DNA from: Lachnospiraceae bacterium UBA3850
Lineage (GTDB): Bacteria > Bacillota > Clostridia > Lachnospirales > Lachnospiraceae
Assembly: GCA_002392655.1 (NCBI GenBank)
Contig: DGHK01000035.1
Location: forward strand, 785-33,645
Direction of reading: 5' to 3'
Length of the DNA: 32,861 bases
Of the stretch, positions 6,638 through 14,710 are shown in pieces (the first letter of the stretch is position 1; each line of letters opens with the position of its first letter). The notes beneath the pieces were generated by a model. It had not been told where the DNA came from and did not search any database. It was given only the letters and a program-made list of their open reading frames with translations. The position numbers and the translations under genes are program-made.

Positions 6638-9526
6638 CTACAGTGCATCTCCGTATATCTGTCCCAGCGATATACCACCATCTCCTGTCGGAACCTTTGC
6701 ATTCATGAATACACCATAACCAAGCTTCTCTAGTGATGAAGCAATCGCATCCAGAAGAATCCTATTATAGAGACTTCCTCCACTAAGAGCTATATGCTGT
6801 ATATAATCCCTGCTGCAGACCATATCACATATGTATACAGTTGAGGTTGCAACAGCAATATGGAATTCATAAGCCAGTCGGTCGATGGTAATTCTGAGTT
6901 CATTCTCATCAGGATGACTCTCGTAAATCTCAACGACCTTTGTAATCAGGTCAGCTATAAGGGCTGTCTGGTCCATCCTGTAAACCTCATCATCATTTTT
7001 AGGTTCCAGAACATTCAGCCTGATATCTGACTCTCCCTGTTCATAATCAAAGTTTCCGATCGTCTTCAGATGTCTGTATGCTGCACTCTCCAGAGCTATA
7101 GGACTCTCACCGTCGTAAGTATTCTTGCTTTTAACTCCCAAAAGAGCCGTTACTGCATCAAAGAATCTTCCCATAGATGCAGAGTAAAATGTATTGATAT
7201 CAGCTCTCAGACATGCAGAAATTATACCGTAATCCCCCTTATCTATATTGAGAATTCTAAATATTTTGTCCATCACATCGTGGCTGACAAGCTGTCTCTC
7301 TTCGACAGCCTTAAAATATCCACAGAGAGTTGACTTGATATCTCTTGAATTCTGATCTCCTCCGATGAGCTTAACCGGCAGCAGCGCTCCCGTCCTGATA
7401 ATCTTCGGTTTAGCACTTACCAGATGCTTTATATGCTCCTCTTCCTCATCTACGGATTCATTTAACATACATGAGAATATCTCACTGCCCCAGATTGTTC
7501 CATCAGAACCATATCCCATACCATCATAGGAAACTCCAAGAAGTCTTCCTATCAGTCCATTCTCAGCCGCAACTGAAAGAATATGAGATGCATGATGCTG
7601 AACACGCACGAGTCTCTGAGGAATACCGTCCAGATAAACCGTCTTGGCCCTTTCATCCGCATCCTTAGATGTGAAGTAGGTTGGGCTCATATCTCCGATA
7701 AATCGCTTCGGTGATACATTCAGAAGCTCCTGAAGTCTGTCAACCGCTCCTGCTCGTGCCTCTACAGCCTCATTATCATAAAGCGATCCGAAATACTCAG
7801 ACATGTAGACCGCATTCTTTTTACCAAATGCAAACACTGATCTGGCATCTCCACCAGCACCGAAGGTCTCCCTTGGAATCTCATGCTCGAGCACGATAGG
7901 TTCAGGAATATATCCCTTAGCTCTTCTAATCAGCTGCACTACCTCCTTGACGCGCGAACCGCTATGAATTTTCACAACCTGAGCAAGCGAATCATCAAGA
8001 TGAGAAGTTATCTCCCTTGTATTGGTTAACATAAAATCAAGGAATGTTTCTTCATCTTCATCATGTTTTCCTGTATATGTTGTTTCCTCTTTATTGATAT
8101 TATCATTTGCAAATGTAACTGCAGACACCTCACCTGTGCTGATAGATGATCCCTCTACCCTCGGAAGATACTTGATCATATCCATGTCATCGGTAATGAT
8201 CAGCTCTCCTCCCTTGTTTCCACTGGTCATTACAATAGGGCCTACTTCATGAGACAGGATTATCTGAAGCGGATCACTCGGAAGCATGGCTCCCACGCGA
8301 TCACTTCCCATTAGCACCTCATGCGCAAACTCATCTGCAGCGTCTTTCCTTTCAAGAAGAACTACAGGCCTCGCTCCTGACGTAAGAACCTCCTCTTCCT
8401 TCGCCGATAGGAAGCAATACTTTCTCACCGTCTCAACATCCGGGAAAAGTATGGCAAACGGATTATTGATATTATCCTTAAACTCTCTGAGCTTAATTGC
8501 AGGTTCTGAAAGCGTCGGTAGAAAAGCAAAATGGAATCCTCCCACTCCCTTTATCGCACCAACCTTACCATTCTTCAGACTTTCAACCGTTCTATCCAGT
8601 ATCTCATCCTGACTGAGTGCAACCTCATCAACCATGCGATTCTCGTAATATCTGAGTCTCGGTCCACAATTCTTGCATCCTATAGTCTGAGAGAATCTCA
8701 TACGATTACCTGGTTCACTGTACTCTCTAGCACAATCCTGACAGAGGGCAAAACCATCCATAGTGCTATTCTCTCTGTCATAAGGAATAGCCTTCATTAT
8801 CGAATATCTCGGCCCACACTGACTACAGCTGATAAAAGGATATCTGTATCTTCTGTTCGTCGGATCCAGCACATCCCTTTCACACTCCTTACAGGTTGCT
8901 ATATCTGCCGGCAGGAACCTGATATCCTCTTCATAATTGTCATAATTATCACTTTTTATAACTCGGAAATTATCATCAAGCTCGCGTCCGAATTCATCTA
9001 AAACAACTCCCTCCGCAACATCTGAGTCTTCATCACTTTGTGATTCATCAGCTGTATCGGAAGAAGCTACGCTCTTATCGGAATCTTCACCATCACTTCC
9101 AGTATGTTCATTCTTGTGTCTGGCGGAATCAATAATACTATCAACTATGCTCTTTCCCGAAGAAGACTTCGAAGTTTCCCCCAGTCTCTCAGCCTCTACC
9201 GCTTCGATGGCTTTTTCAACCTCGGCAACTCTTCTTGCAGCCTCCTCCAGACCTTTTTTTATCTCAGTAGTTTCCTCATCATAAACTACATGATCTACAG
9301 GTTTTACATCAACCTTGTCAACTCTTCCACCCTTAGGGCAGTTATATCTGATGTGATAAGACAGCTTACCTATGGCTTCCTCATCACACTCAACATAAAT
9401 CCTGACAACGCCACCGGTATTCTTAATACTTCCTACCAGTCCGTTTTTTTCGGCATATTCAGCTACAAAACCCCTAAAACCAATTCCTTGTACGAGTCCC
9501 AGCACTGTTATTTCATAAGCACTCAT
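6638..9526 (-). CDS. hypF: HypF-like carbamoyltransferase with acidic insert
   Basis: HypF makes the thiocarbamate that becomes the cyanide ligands of [NiFe]-hydrogenase, using carbamoyl phosphate and ATP. The 962-residue product keeps the family order. An N-terminal acylphosphatase domain has VQGIGFRGFV and a conserved Asn near residue 36. Two zinc-finger units follow (Cys212/215/234/237 and 262/265/284/287), then a YrdC domain (GKVGAIKGVGGFHFAF and MTSGNKGGE) and a Kae1-like domain (QHHASH, SYDGMGYGSDGTIWG and GDGGISLGQ). It is about 200 residues longer than E. coli HypF. The excess is mainly an acidic Ser/Asp/Glu stretch at about 95-195 between the acylphosphatase and the zinc fingers, plus about 30 residues inside YrdC. 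The start is ATG 9524-9526; a TTG two codons upstream is possible. It lies 39 bp after the MacB-like gene. No hydrogenase or other hyp gene is in the window, so its role here is uncertain. Confidence 0.88.
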   Translation of the reverse strand: MSAYEITVLGLVQGIGFRGFVAEYAEKNGLVGSIKNTGGVVRIYVECDEEAIGKLSYHIRYNCPKGGRVDKVDVKPVDHVVYDEETTEIKKGLEEAARRVAEVEKAIEAVEAERLGETSKSSSGKSIVDSIIDSARHKNEHTGSDGEDSDKSVASSDTADESQSDEDSDVAEGVVLDEFGRELDDNFRVIKSDNYDNYEEDIRFLPADIATCKECERDVLDPTNRRYRYPFISCSQCGPRYSIMKAIPYDRENSTMDGFALCQDCAREYSEPGNRMRFSQTIGCKNCGPRLRYYENRMVDEVALSQDEILDRTVESLKNGKVGAIKGVGGFHFAFLPTLSEPAIKLREFKDNINNPFAILFPDVETVRKYCFLSAKEEEVLTSGARPVVLLERKDAADEFAHEVLMGSDRVGAMLPSDPLQIILSHEVGPIVMTSGNKGGELIITDDMDMIKYLPRVEGSSISTGEVSAVTFANDNINKEETTYTGKHDEDEETFLDFMLTNTREITSHLDDSLAQVVKIHSGSRVKEVVQLIRRAKGYIPEPIVLEHEIPRETFGAGGDARSVFAFGKKNAVYMSEYFGSLYDNEAVEARAGAVDRLQELLNVSPKRFIGDMSPTYFTSKDADERAKTVYLDGIPQRLVRVQHHASHILSVAAENGLIGRLLGVSYDGMGYGSDGTIWGSEIFSCMLNESVDEEEEHIKHLVSAKPKIIRTGALLPVKLIGGDQNSRDIKSTLCGYFKAVEERQLVSHDVMDKIFRILNIDKGDYGIISACLRADINTFYSASMGRFFDAVTALLGVKSKNTYDGESPIALESAAYRHLKTIGNFDYEQGESDIRLNVLEPKNDDEVYRMDQTALIADLITKVVEIYESHPDENELRITIDRLAYEFHIAVATSTVYICDMVCSRDYIQHIALSGGSLYNRILLDAIASSLEKLGYGVFMNAKVPTGDGGISLGQIYGDAL

Positions 9527-9565
9527 ATACAAATACCTCTCTCCTCGTATAATTACCCCGTTTAC

Positions 9566-10909
9566 TTAAATGTCAGTCTGTTCGTTTTGCTGTTCTCCTT
9601 CTGTTTGCATAGCCTGACCACCCTGCTGTACATCGCCTGCCCTCTCAGCCTCCAGTCTCATACGGAACTCATGCTCTCGCTGTTCCTCTTCAAGCCTCTC
9701 CTGCTGCTTCTTCTCCATAAGCTTATACTTTCTGGCCTCTGATTTTTCATCAAACTTTCTGTATAATGCCTTGAAAGGAATAAGAGCAACGCCTCTGTTC
9801 ATATACAGAAAAGCTATCAGATATATCAGACTCAGAATCGGTATGATCAGAAGAATAAGTATGATAGTCAAGCTATTTCTCTGCTTTGTCTCCTCATACC
9901 TGGCTATATTCTCCCAATAAGGATAAACTATATCATTCGTTTTCATATCTATATACTCTTCAGCTGCGTCTCTGTTTAAGAGATTGAAAAATGAATATCT
10001 GGCTGTATTATCTACTATTTCTTTTTCACCGAAGTTAAGTATTGACCTTGCCTTTTCCTTTTCTTCATCGGTTTTAAACTCAATACCTACAGCCTCAGCA
10101 AGTGTATTTAACGCATAGTTTTCTATCGGGTTTGGCATAACAACTTCATAGCACACAACCCGTGTTCCCAGTGCAGCCGCACCGCTGTCAGCCGAGGCAT
10201 TATCACCCTTATCAGCATTTTCAGCCGATTTTACAGACGATGACGACTTCTGCTGAAATGCTTTCATTGGAACATAAACCGAATAATACTCACCCTGTGC
10301 CTGTTTATCCAGATCAGTCTCAGCACCTTCAACAACACCAATAACAGTGAATACCGTTGAACCAATCCAGACCTTCTTTCCAACAACATCGCTGCTTCCG
10401 AAAAGTGTCCATGCAACATCCTCATCAAGAAGTATCTGATTAACATCAGGATTATCCAGATCCAGATAGCTTCCTGCTATAAGAGGAATCGGATGTATCA
10501 TAAAAAAGTCACCGCCGACAGTATAGACGTTGGTTTTAACTGTATTTGTATCCTTTCTGAGTTCTTCAAATGTATGACCCGAATAAGCATCCATCCAGCT
10601 TCTGGCATCAGACTTCTTACTCAGATAATCATCACCGGATAGCTTGGTCTGAATCTTTCCACGGATATTATTTATATCCATCGGACCAAGTGCAGCGTCC
10701 TGTGAGTAAAAAACACTTACCTCAGCGCATTTCATATCCTTCGTCTGCCATCTTGCAGCAGCCTGTTCACTATAAAGCTCCTTTACACGAGAACCATTGA
10801 TTATAACAACAAACAGCAAAATAACACACAAAATAGCATTCACTATAAGTGTGGTGATAACAAACTTTTTATTCGGATGTTTTATCCAGTTTTTTATTTT
10901 CTCGCCCAT
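9566..10909 (-). CDS. MacB_PCD-like two-TM membrane protein
   Basis: The product is 447 residues. TM1 is at about 15-38, then a large extracytoplasmic domain (40-340), TM2 at about 346-370, and a long charged C-terminal cytoplasmic tail (EEEQREHEFRMRLEAE, then Gln-rich). Residues about 125-215 (FMIHPIPLIAGSYLD, ILLDEDVAWTLFGSSDVVGK, then FTVIGVVEG) match the pattern of the MacB/FtsX periplasmic core domain of ABC permeases. A complete MacB-type permease has four membrane helices; here two are missing, so it probably does not form a transport path alone. It follows the membrane-fusion protein gene by 40 bp, echoing MacA-MacB pairing but without an ATPase. Specific function is unknown. Confidence 0.75.
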   Translation of the reverse strand: MGEKIKNWIKHPNKKFVITTLIVNAILCVILLFVVIINGSRVKELYSEQAAARWQTKDMKCAEVSVFYSQDAALGPMDINNIRGKIQTKLSGDDYLSKKSDARSWMDAYSGHTFEELRKDTNTVKTNVYTVGGDFFMIHPIPLIAGSYLDLDNPDVNQILLDEDVAWTLFGSSDVVGKKVWIGSTVFTVIGVVEGAETDLDKQAQGEYYSVYVPMKAFQQKSSSSVKSAENADKGDNASADSGAAALGTRVVCYEVVMPNPIENYALNTLAEAVGIEFKTDEEKEKARSILNFGEKEIVDNTARYSFFNLLNRDAAEEYIDMKTNDIVYPYWENIARYEETKQRNSLTIILILLIIPILSLIYLIAFLYMNRGVALIPFKALYRKFDEKSEARKYKLMEKKQQERLEEEQREHEFRMRLEAERAGDVQQGGQAMQTEGEQQNEQTDI

Positions 10910-10949
10910 TATATCCGATCTCCCGTTTATCAGAAGCTACTTTTACTTA

Positions 10950-12536
10950 CTATTTTTCTGACAATCTTACCTGCTGTCCATTATCAAGTGGCTTAGATGA
11001 ATTGGTTACAATATTTGCATATTCATTTACTTCACCCTGAATAGCAGCACTATTTATATCAGACGCTATAACGTCAACCTTAACCTTTTCAACTATATAT
11101 CTGTTTCCAAGAGGAGTAGCTTTAACATTTACAACGTAAACAAATTTACCGTTACTATCCTCTTTGATTGCATTATTTGGAACAACTGTATCATACTTAC
11201 CGGCCTTATCACCAACCGCAAGCTGAAGTGTCTGTCCCGCCTGAACAGAGCCCTTAATATTAAACTTCACTATACTCTTCTGGTTAGGATCAGATGTATC
11301 AGCCTTAATACTTCTGACAACGCCTGTTACATCATCTTCCCAAACATTCTCAGGCTTAGCCTCGTTACCAACCTTGAGCTTCATTGCATCCTTTTTGTCG
11401 ATGGAGCATGACATCTCATATCCGCTGTCCGCAAGCTGAATGCTCGCAAGCGCCGACTCACTGTTGACCTTATCACCCGGCTTAGCTGTAATTCCGGAAA
11501 TTATACCGGTACCTGTTGCTTTAACCTCTTTTGTGTCATCAGCAGCCTTAAGCTTCTCAACCTTTTTACGTTGTTCTTCAATCTTCTTCTCAGTCTGCTG
11601 GTCAGTAAGAGCATTTGACTGTGCCATCCTGCTCTCCCTTGCCTTATCTTTGTTATAATTTTCCTGTGCTGTAGCAAGCGCATCGGTTTTATCATCCACA
11701 TCCGCCTGTGCATCTGCGACAGACTTAACACCCTCATAGGCTGTTACAGCATCCTTCTTTGCATTAAGTGTATTCTCAAGAGTCAAAAGCTCTTCCTTGG
11801 CTGTTGCGAGCTGATTAACAAGCGCATCAACATCTACGTCACCACTATAGCCTTCCATACTGGTATACGCATCAACCTGAGTCTGAAGTCCTTCTACCTC
11901 AACCTTCTTTGCATCATATGCTGCCTGTGCAGACTCCTGTTCAGCTACAGCTGCTGCCTTAGCCGACTCATTACTCTTAGCCATTTCAAGCTCAGCCTGT
12001 GCTTTAGAAAGGCTCTTCTGTGCTTCAGTCAGAGTCTTTGATGATTCAGACTCATCAGTATTTCTGTCAAGCTTTGTCTTCTCGTAGTCTACTTCTAAAG
12101 TTTCAAGGTCTCTTTCAGCCTCTGCAATAGCATCGTTAGCAGAAGCATCAAATGTCATGATAACGTCGCCTTCCTTAACCTCATCGCCGTCCTCAACCAA
12201 GACCTCTTTAACAACTCTTTCTCCACTTACTGTTACATCGATATCCTTGCTTACCTCAACAGTTCCCTGGCAACGCACCTTCTCAGACACACTACCCCTG
12301 CTTACTGTTACAGTCGATATCTCCGGCAGAGAATAGTTCATGATCGTATTCGAGAAAAATGTAAGAAGCAGAAGTGCAATTATAAAGATAATTGCTATTC
12401 TTCTGATAAGCTTCTTTCTGAATCTGAGCCTTTTAAGTTCCTCCTCCTTATCAAGCTTTTTCTCATTTTCCACCATTTCCCTGGAGATTTCAGTTGTCTC
12501 ATTATTATCTTTCAGATCTTTTTCTTTATCTTTCAT
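10950..12536 (-). CDS. HlyD/MacA-type membrane-fusion (periplasmic adaptor) protein
   Basis: The 528-residue protein starts with a charged cytoplasmic segment (1-40), then one membrane helix (about 42-62). Next come the first half of a biotinyl-lipoyl-like domain (VRCQGTVEVSKDIDVTVSG to GDEVKEGDVI, about 88-128) and a long Ala/Glu/Lys coiled coil (about 135-335). The second lipoyl half (ATGTGIISGITAKPGDKVN, about 340-358) and a beta-barrel/C-terminal region follow. This order is typical of adaptors that connect an inner transporter to extracytoplasmic parts. In a Gram-positive cell the partner is a membrane permease, most likely the MacB-like protein encoded next. It lies 28 bp after the second sugar-permease gene, so the adaptor and importer genes appear cotranscribed. 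Substrate is unknown. Confidence 0.85.
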   Translation of the reverse strand: MKDKEKDLKDNNETTEISREMVENEKKLDKEEELKRLRFRKKLIRRIAIIFIIALLLLTFFSNTIMNYSLPEISTVTVSRGSVSEKVRCQGTVEVSKDIDVTVSGERVVKEVLVEDGDEVKEGDVIMTFDASANDAIAEAERDLETLEVDYEKTKLDRNTDESESSKTLTEAQKSLSKAQAELEMAKSNESAKAAAVAEQESAQAAYDAKKVEVEGLQTQVDAYTSMEGYSGDVDVDALVNQLATAKEELLTLENTLNAKKDAVTAYEGVKSVADAQADVDDKTDALATAQENYNKDKARESRMAQSNALTDQQTEKKIEEQRKKVEKLKAADDTKEVKATGTGIISGITAKPGDKVNSESALASIQLADSGYEMSCSIDKKDAMKLKVGNEAKPENVWEDDVTGVVRSIKADTSDPNQKSIVKFNIKGSVQAGQTLQLAVGDKAGKYDTVVPNNAIKEDSNGKFVYVVNVKATPLGNRYIVEKVKVDVIASDINSAAIQGEVNEYANIVTNSSKPLDNGQQVRLSEK

Positions 12537-12564
12537 ACTATTCGTCTCCTTAATCTAACGCCAT

Positions 12565-13638
12565 CTATCCTTTTACACCACCCGAATATGCGATACCATC
12601 TGCCAGATACTCCTCGCCATAGAGGAACAGCAGAATAGGTGGAACCATATATATAGTAGCTACCGCAAACGCAAGTCCTATCTCACCATTATTGATCTGA
12701 GAAAGGAATATCGAAAGCGGATGATAAGCATTATTACTCATCATAATAAGTGGCTGTTCTACCATGTTCCAGTAATCAATAAATACCAGAATCGCAACAG
12801 ATGCGATCGGTCCCTTACAAAGCGGAACCGCTATCTTCCAGAAAATTCTCCACTCATTTGCACCATCCAGCTTGGCCGCTTCAATAATAGACTCAGGAAT
12901 CCTTCGCATATGCTTCGTAAGGATATACACACTGAACGGAGCAAAAATACCCGGAAGTATAATACTCCATCTGGTATCCAGAAGTCCCAGCCAACTGTTG
13001 ACCATGTAGTTCGGAACAAGCGAAACCTGATACGGAATAAGCATTATCATCAGGTATACGAAGAAAATAATTTCTCGTATTCGTCCTCGGAATCTCGCAA
13101 ACGAGTACGCAGCACCGAGCGCGAGCAGAACCTGGAATACCATTATAGGAAATGTAAGAATAACTGAATTCCAGAACTTCATCAGGTAATCCGGACTCTT
13201 CAGAAGAACCGAACTATACTGTGATCCGACAACCTTATCAGGAATAAGCTTAAGGTTTACCGTTTCAGTCCTATACTTCTTATTTGCTCCCTCATCATTT
13301 TCATCATTGTAGTTATTGAAAATAACTCCGTAATTGGAATTGATCTCCTGTTCTGACATAAACGAATTTGTAAATGTAAGAATAGTAGGAAGCAGAAATG
13401 ATATAGCAAAGAAAGCAGCGACTACAGTAAGAATTATCTTCTTCAAAAGACCCTTACGCTTTTTCTTCTTTTTCGGCTTCTTTTCCTTCTTGGCTTTCTC
13501 ATTCTCCGGAGCATCCTGATCAAAGATAGGAACATAATTCTCATCATACTCTTCCTCGTCACGGATATAATTCCCCTCAAATTCAAAGCCCTTCTCTTCA
13601 ATTGTATTTTCCGATGTTTTTATATCTTCTTTACTCAT
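12565..13638 (-). CDS. CUT1-family ABC sugar transporter permease (MalG/UgpE type)
   Basis: This is an inner-membrane permease of 357 residues. Residues 1-67 are an unusual charged cytoplasmic extension with a poly-Lys patch (KKPKKKKKRK), then TM1 at about 68-90. A large extracytoplasmic loop (about 92-155) precedes the remaining helices. The EAA loop that docks the ATPase is clear at about 252-274 (EAAKLDGANEWRIFWKIAVP). The gene starts directly after the stop of the other permease (TAA-ATG with no gap), so the two are translationally linked. Family members import oligosaccharides or polyols with a shared MsmK-like ATPase, which could explain the absence of a local ATPase gene. Substrate cannot be deduced. 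Confidence 0.9.
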   Translation of the reverse strand: MSKEDIKTSENTIEEKGFEFEGNYIRDEEEYDENYVPIFDQDAPENEKAKKEKKPKKKKKRKGLLKKIILTVVAAFFAISFLLPTILTFTNSFMSEQEINSNYGVIFNNYNDENDEGANKKYRTETVNLKLIPDKVVGSQYSSVLLKSPDYLMKFWNSVILTFPIMVFQVLLALGAAYSFARFRGRIREIIFFVYLMIMLIPYQVSLVPNYMVNSWLGLLDTRWSIILPGIFAPFSVYILTKHMRRIPESIIEAAKLDGANEWRIFWKIAVPLCKGPIASVAILVFIDYWNMVEQPLIMMSNNAYHPLSIFLSQINNGEIGLAFAVATIYMVPPILLFLYGEEYLADGIAYSGGVKG

Positions 13639-14676
13639 TTAGCCTTCCACATCTTCGTCCATCTTATTTTCAACTATAAAGAGAATACCAATAATTACTA
13701 TCATAACAACACACATGATTATAGCAGCAGCTGAAAGCTTCTGATAATCAAGTGATTTAAATGTATTGTTCATAAAGTGCTGCAGCATATACAGCGACTT
13801 GAACGGATAATCTCCCGTCAGCAGGTATACCTCTCGGAATACCTTGAAAGAGTTTATAAGTGACATAATTCCAACGAAGAAAATCGTCGGAGTGATATAT
13901 CTGAATTTAATCTTCCAGAACTGTTTCCAGGCAGATGCACCATCCAGCACAGAAACCTCAAGTACATCCTTAGGGATTGCACTTAGTGCCGCCATAAACA
14001 GGATCATATTATATCCAAGGTTCTTCCACAGGAAGAGAATTACAATAACCAGCTGGCTATAATCAGACTTAAACCAATCGATAGGATTACCACCGAAAAG
14101 CATAATAGCATCATTTATAGCACCATGGTTTTCAAAAAGAACTCTCCATATGAGTACGACAGAAGCAACCGGAACCATGAGCGGACTCAGGAAGAATGTT
14201 CTGAATGTACTCTTAAGCGGGATATTATGTTCAAGTAAAAGTGCCATCAAAAGCGAAAGAACTATAGCAAGCGGAACTGCAAGCAACGAGAAAAGTGCAG
14301 TATTTTTCGCCGCTGCCTGGAAAGAACTGTTACTTAATACACTTGAGAAATTCTTAAAGCCTACGAAGTTCTTTCCGATTATGCTGTCGATATTTGCATA
14401 ATAAAGTACAACAAAAGAAGGAACGATAAAGAATATCATTACACCTATGAAGCTAGGTCCCACAAAAAGGTTGGCTGAAAGCCTCTCCTTCCAGGTTCTC
14501 TTCTTCTTTTGATAACGTATTTCACCGTCATTTTCTTTCGACTTTTTATCTTTACTCTTTTTATCTTTATTCTTTTTTTCTTTCTTTTCCTTTTTTGGAG
14601 CCTTTGGCTCTTCCGCAGCTACTTCAGTCAGTACTGTGGTCTCAGCCTCAGCTTCATAATTTTCCGGTTTTGACAT
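13639..14676 (-). CDS. CUT1-family ABC sugar transporter permease (MalF/UgpA type)
   Basis: The product is a 345-residue membrane permease. It has a 65-residue Lys/Glu-rich cytoplasmic head (repeated KDKKSK), then about six membrane helices from residue 68. An EAA-type loop at about 238-263 (LEVSVLDGASAWKQFWKI) departs from the consensus because the first residues are EVS rather than EAA. It should pair with the MalG-type permease encoded next and receive substrate from the lipoprotein encoded 34 bp upstream. The charged head is shared in character with the other membrane proteins of this operon. Confidence 0.9.
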   Translation of the reverse strand: MSKPENYEAEAETTVLTEVAAEEPKAPKKEKKEKKNKDKKSKDKKSKENDGEIRYQKKKRTWKERLSANLFVGPSFIGVMIFFIVPSFVVLYYANIDSIIGKNFVGFKNFSSVLSNSSFQAAAKNTALFSLLAVPLAIVLSLLMALLLEHNIPLKSTFRTFFLSPLMVPVASVVLIWRVLFENHGAINDAIMLFGGNPIDWFKSDYSQLVIVILFLWKNLGYNMILFMAALSAIPKDVLEVSVLDGASAWKQFWKIKFRYITPTIFFVGIMSLINSFKVFREVYLLTGDYPFKSLYMLQHFMNNTFKSLDYQKLSAAAIIMCVVMIVIIGILFIVENKMDEDVEG

Positions 14677-14710
14677 AATCTTAACCTTTTTGTTTTGTAT
14701 TTAATAAGCT

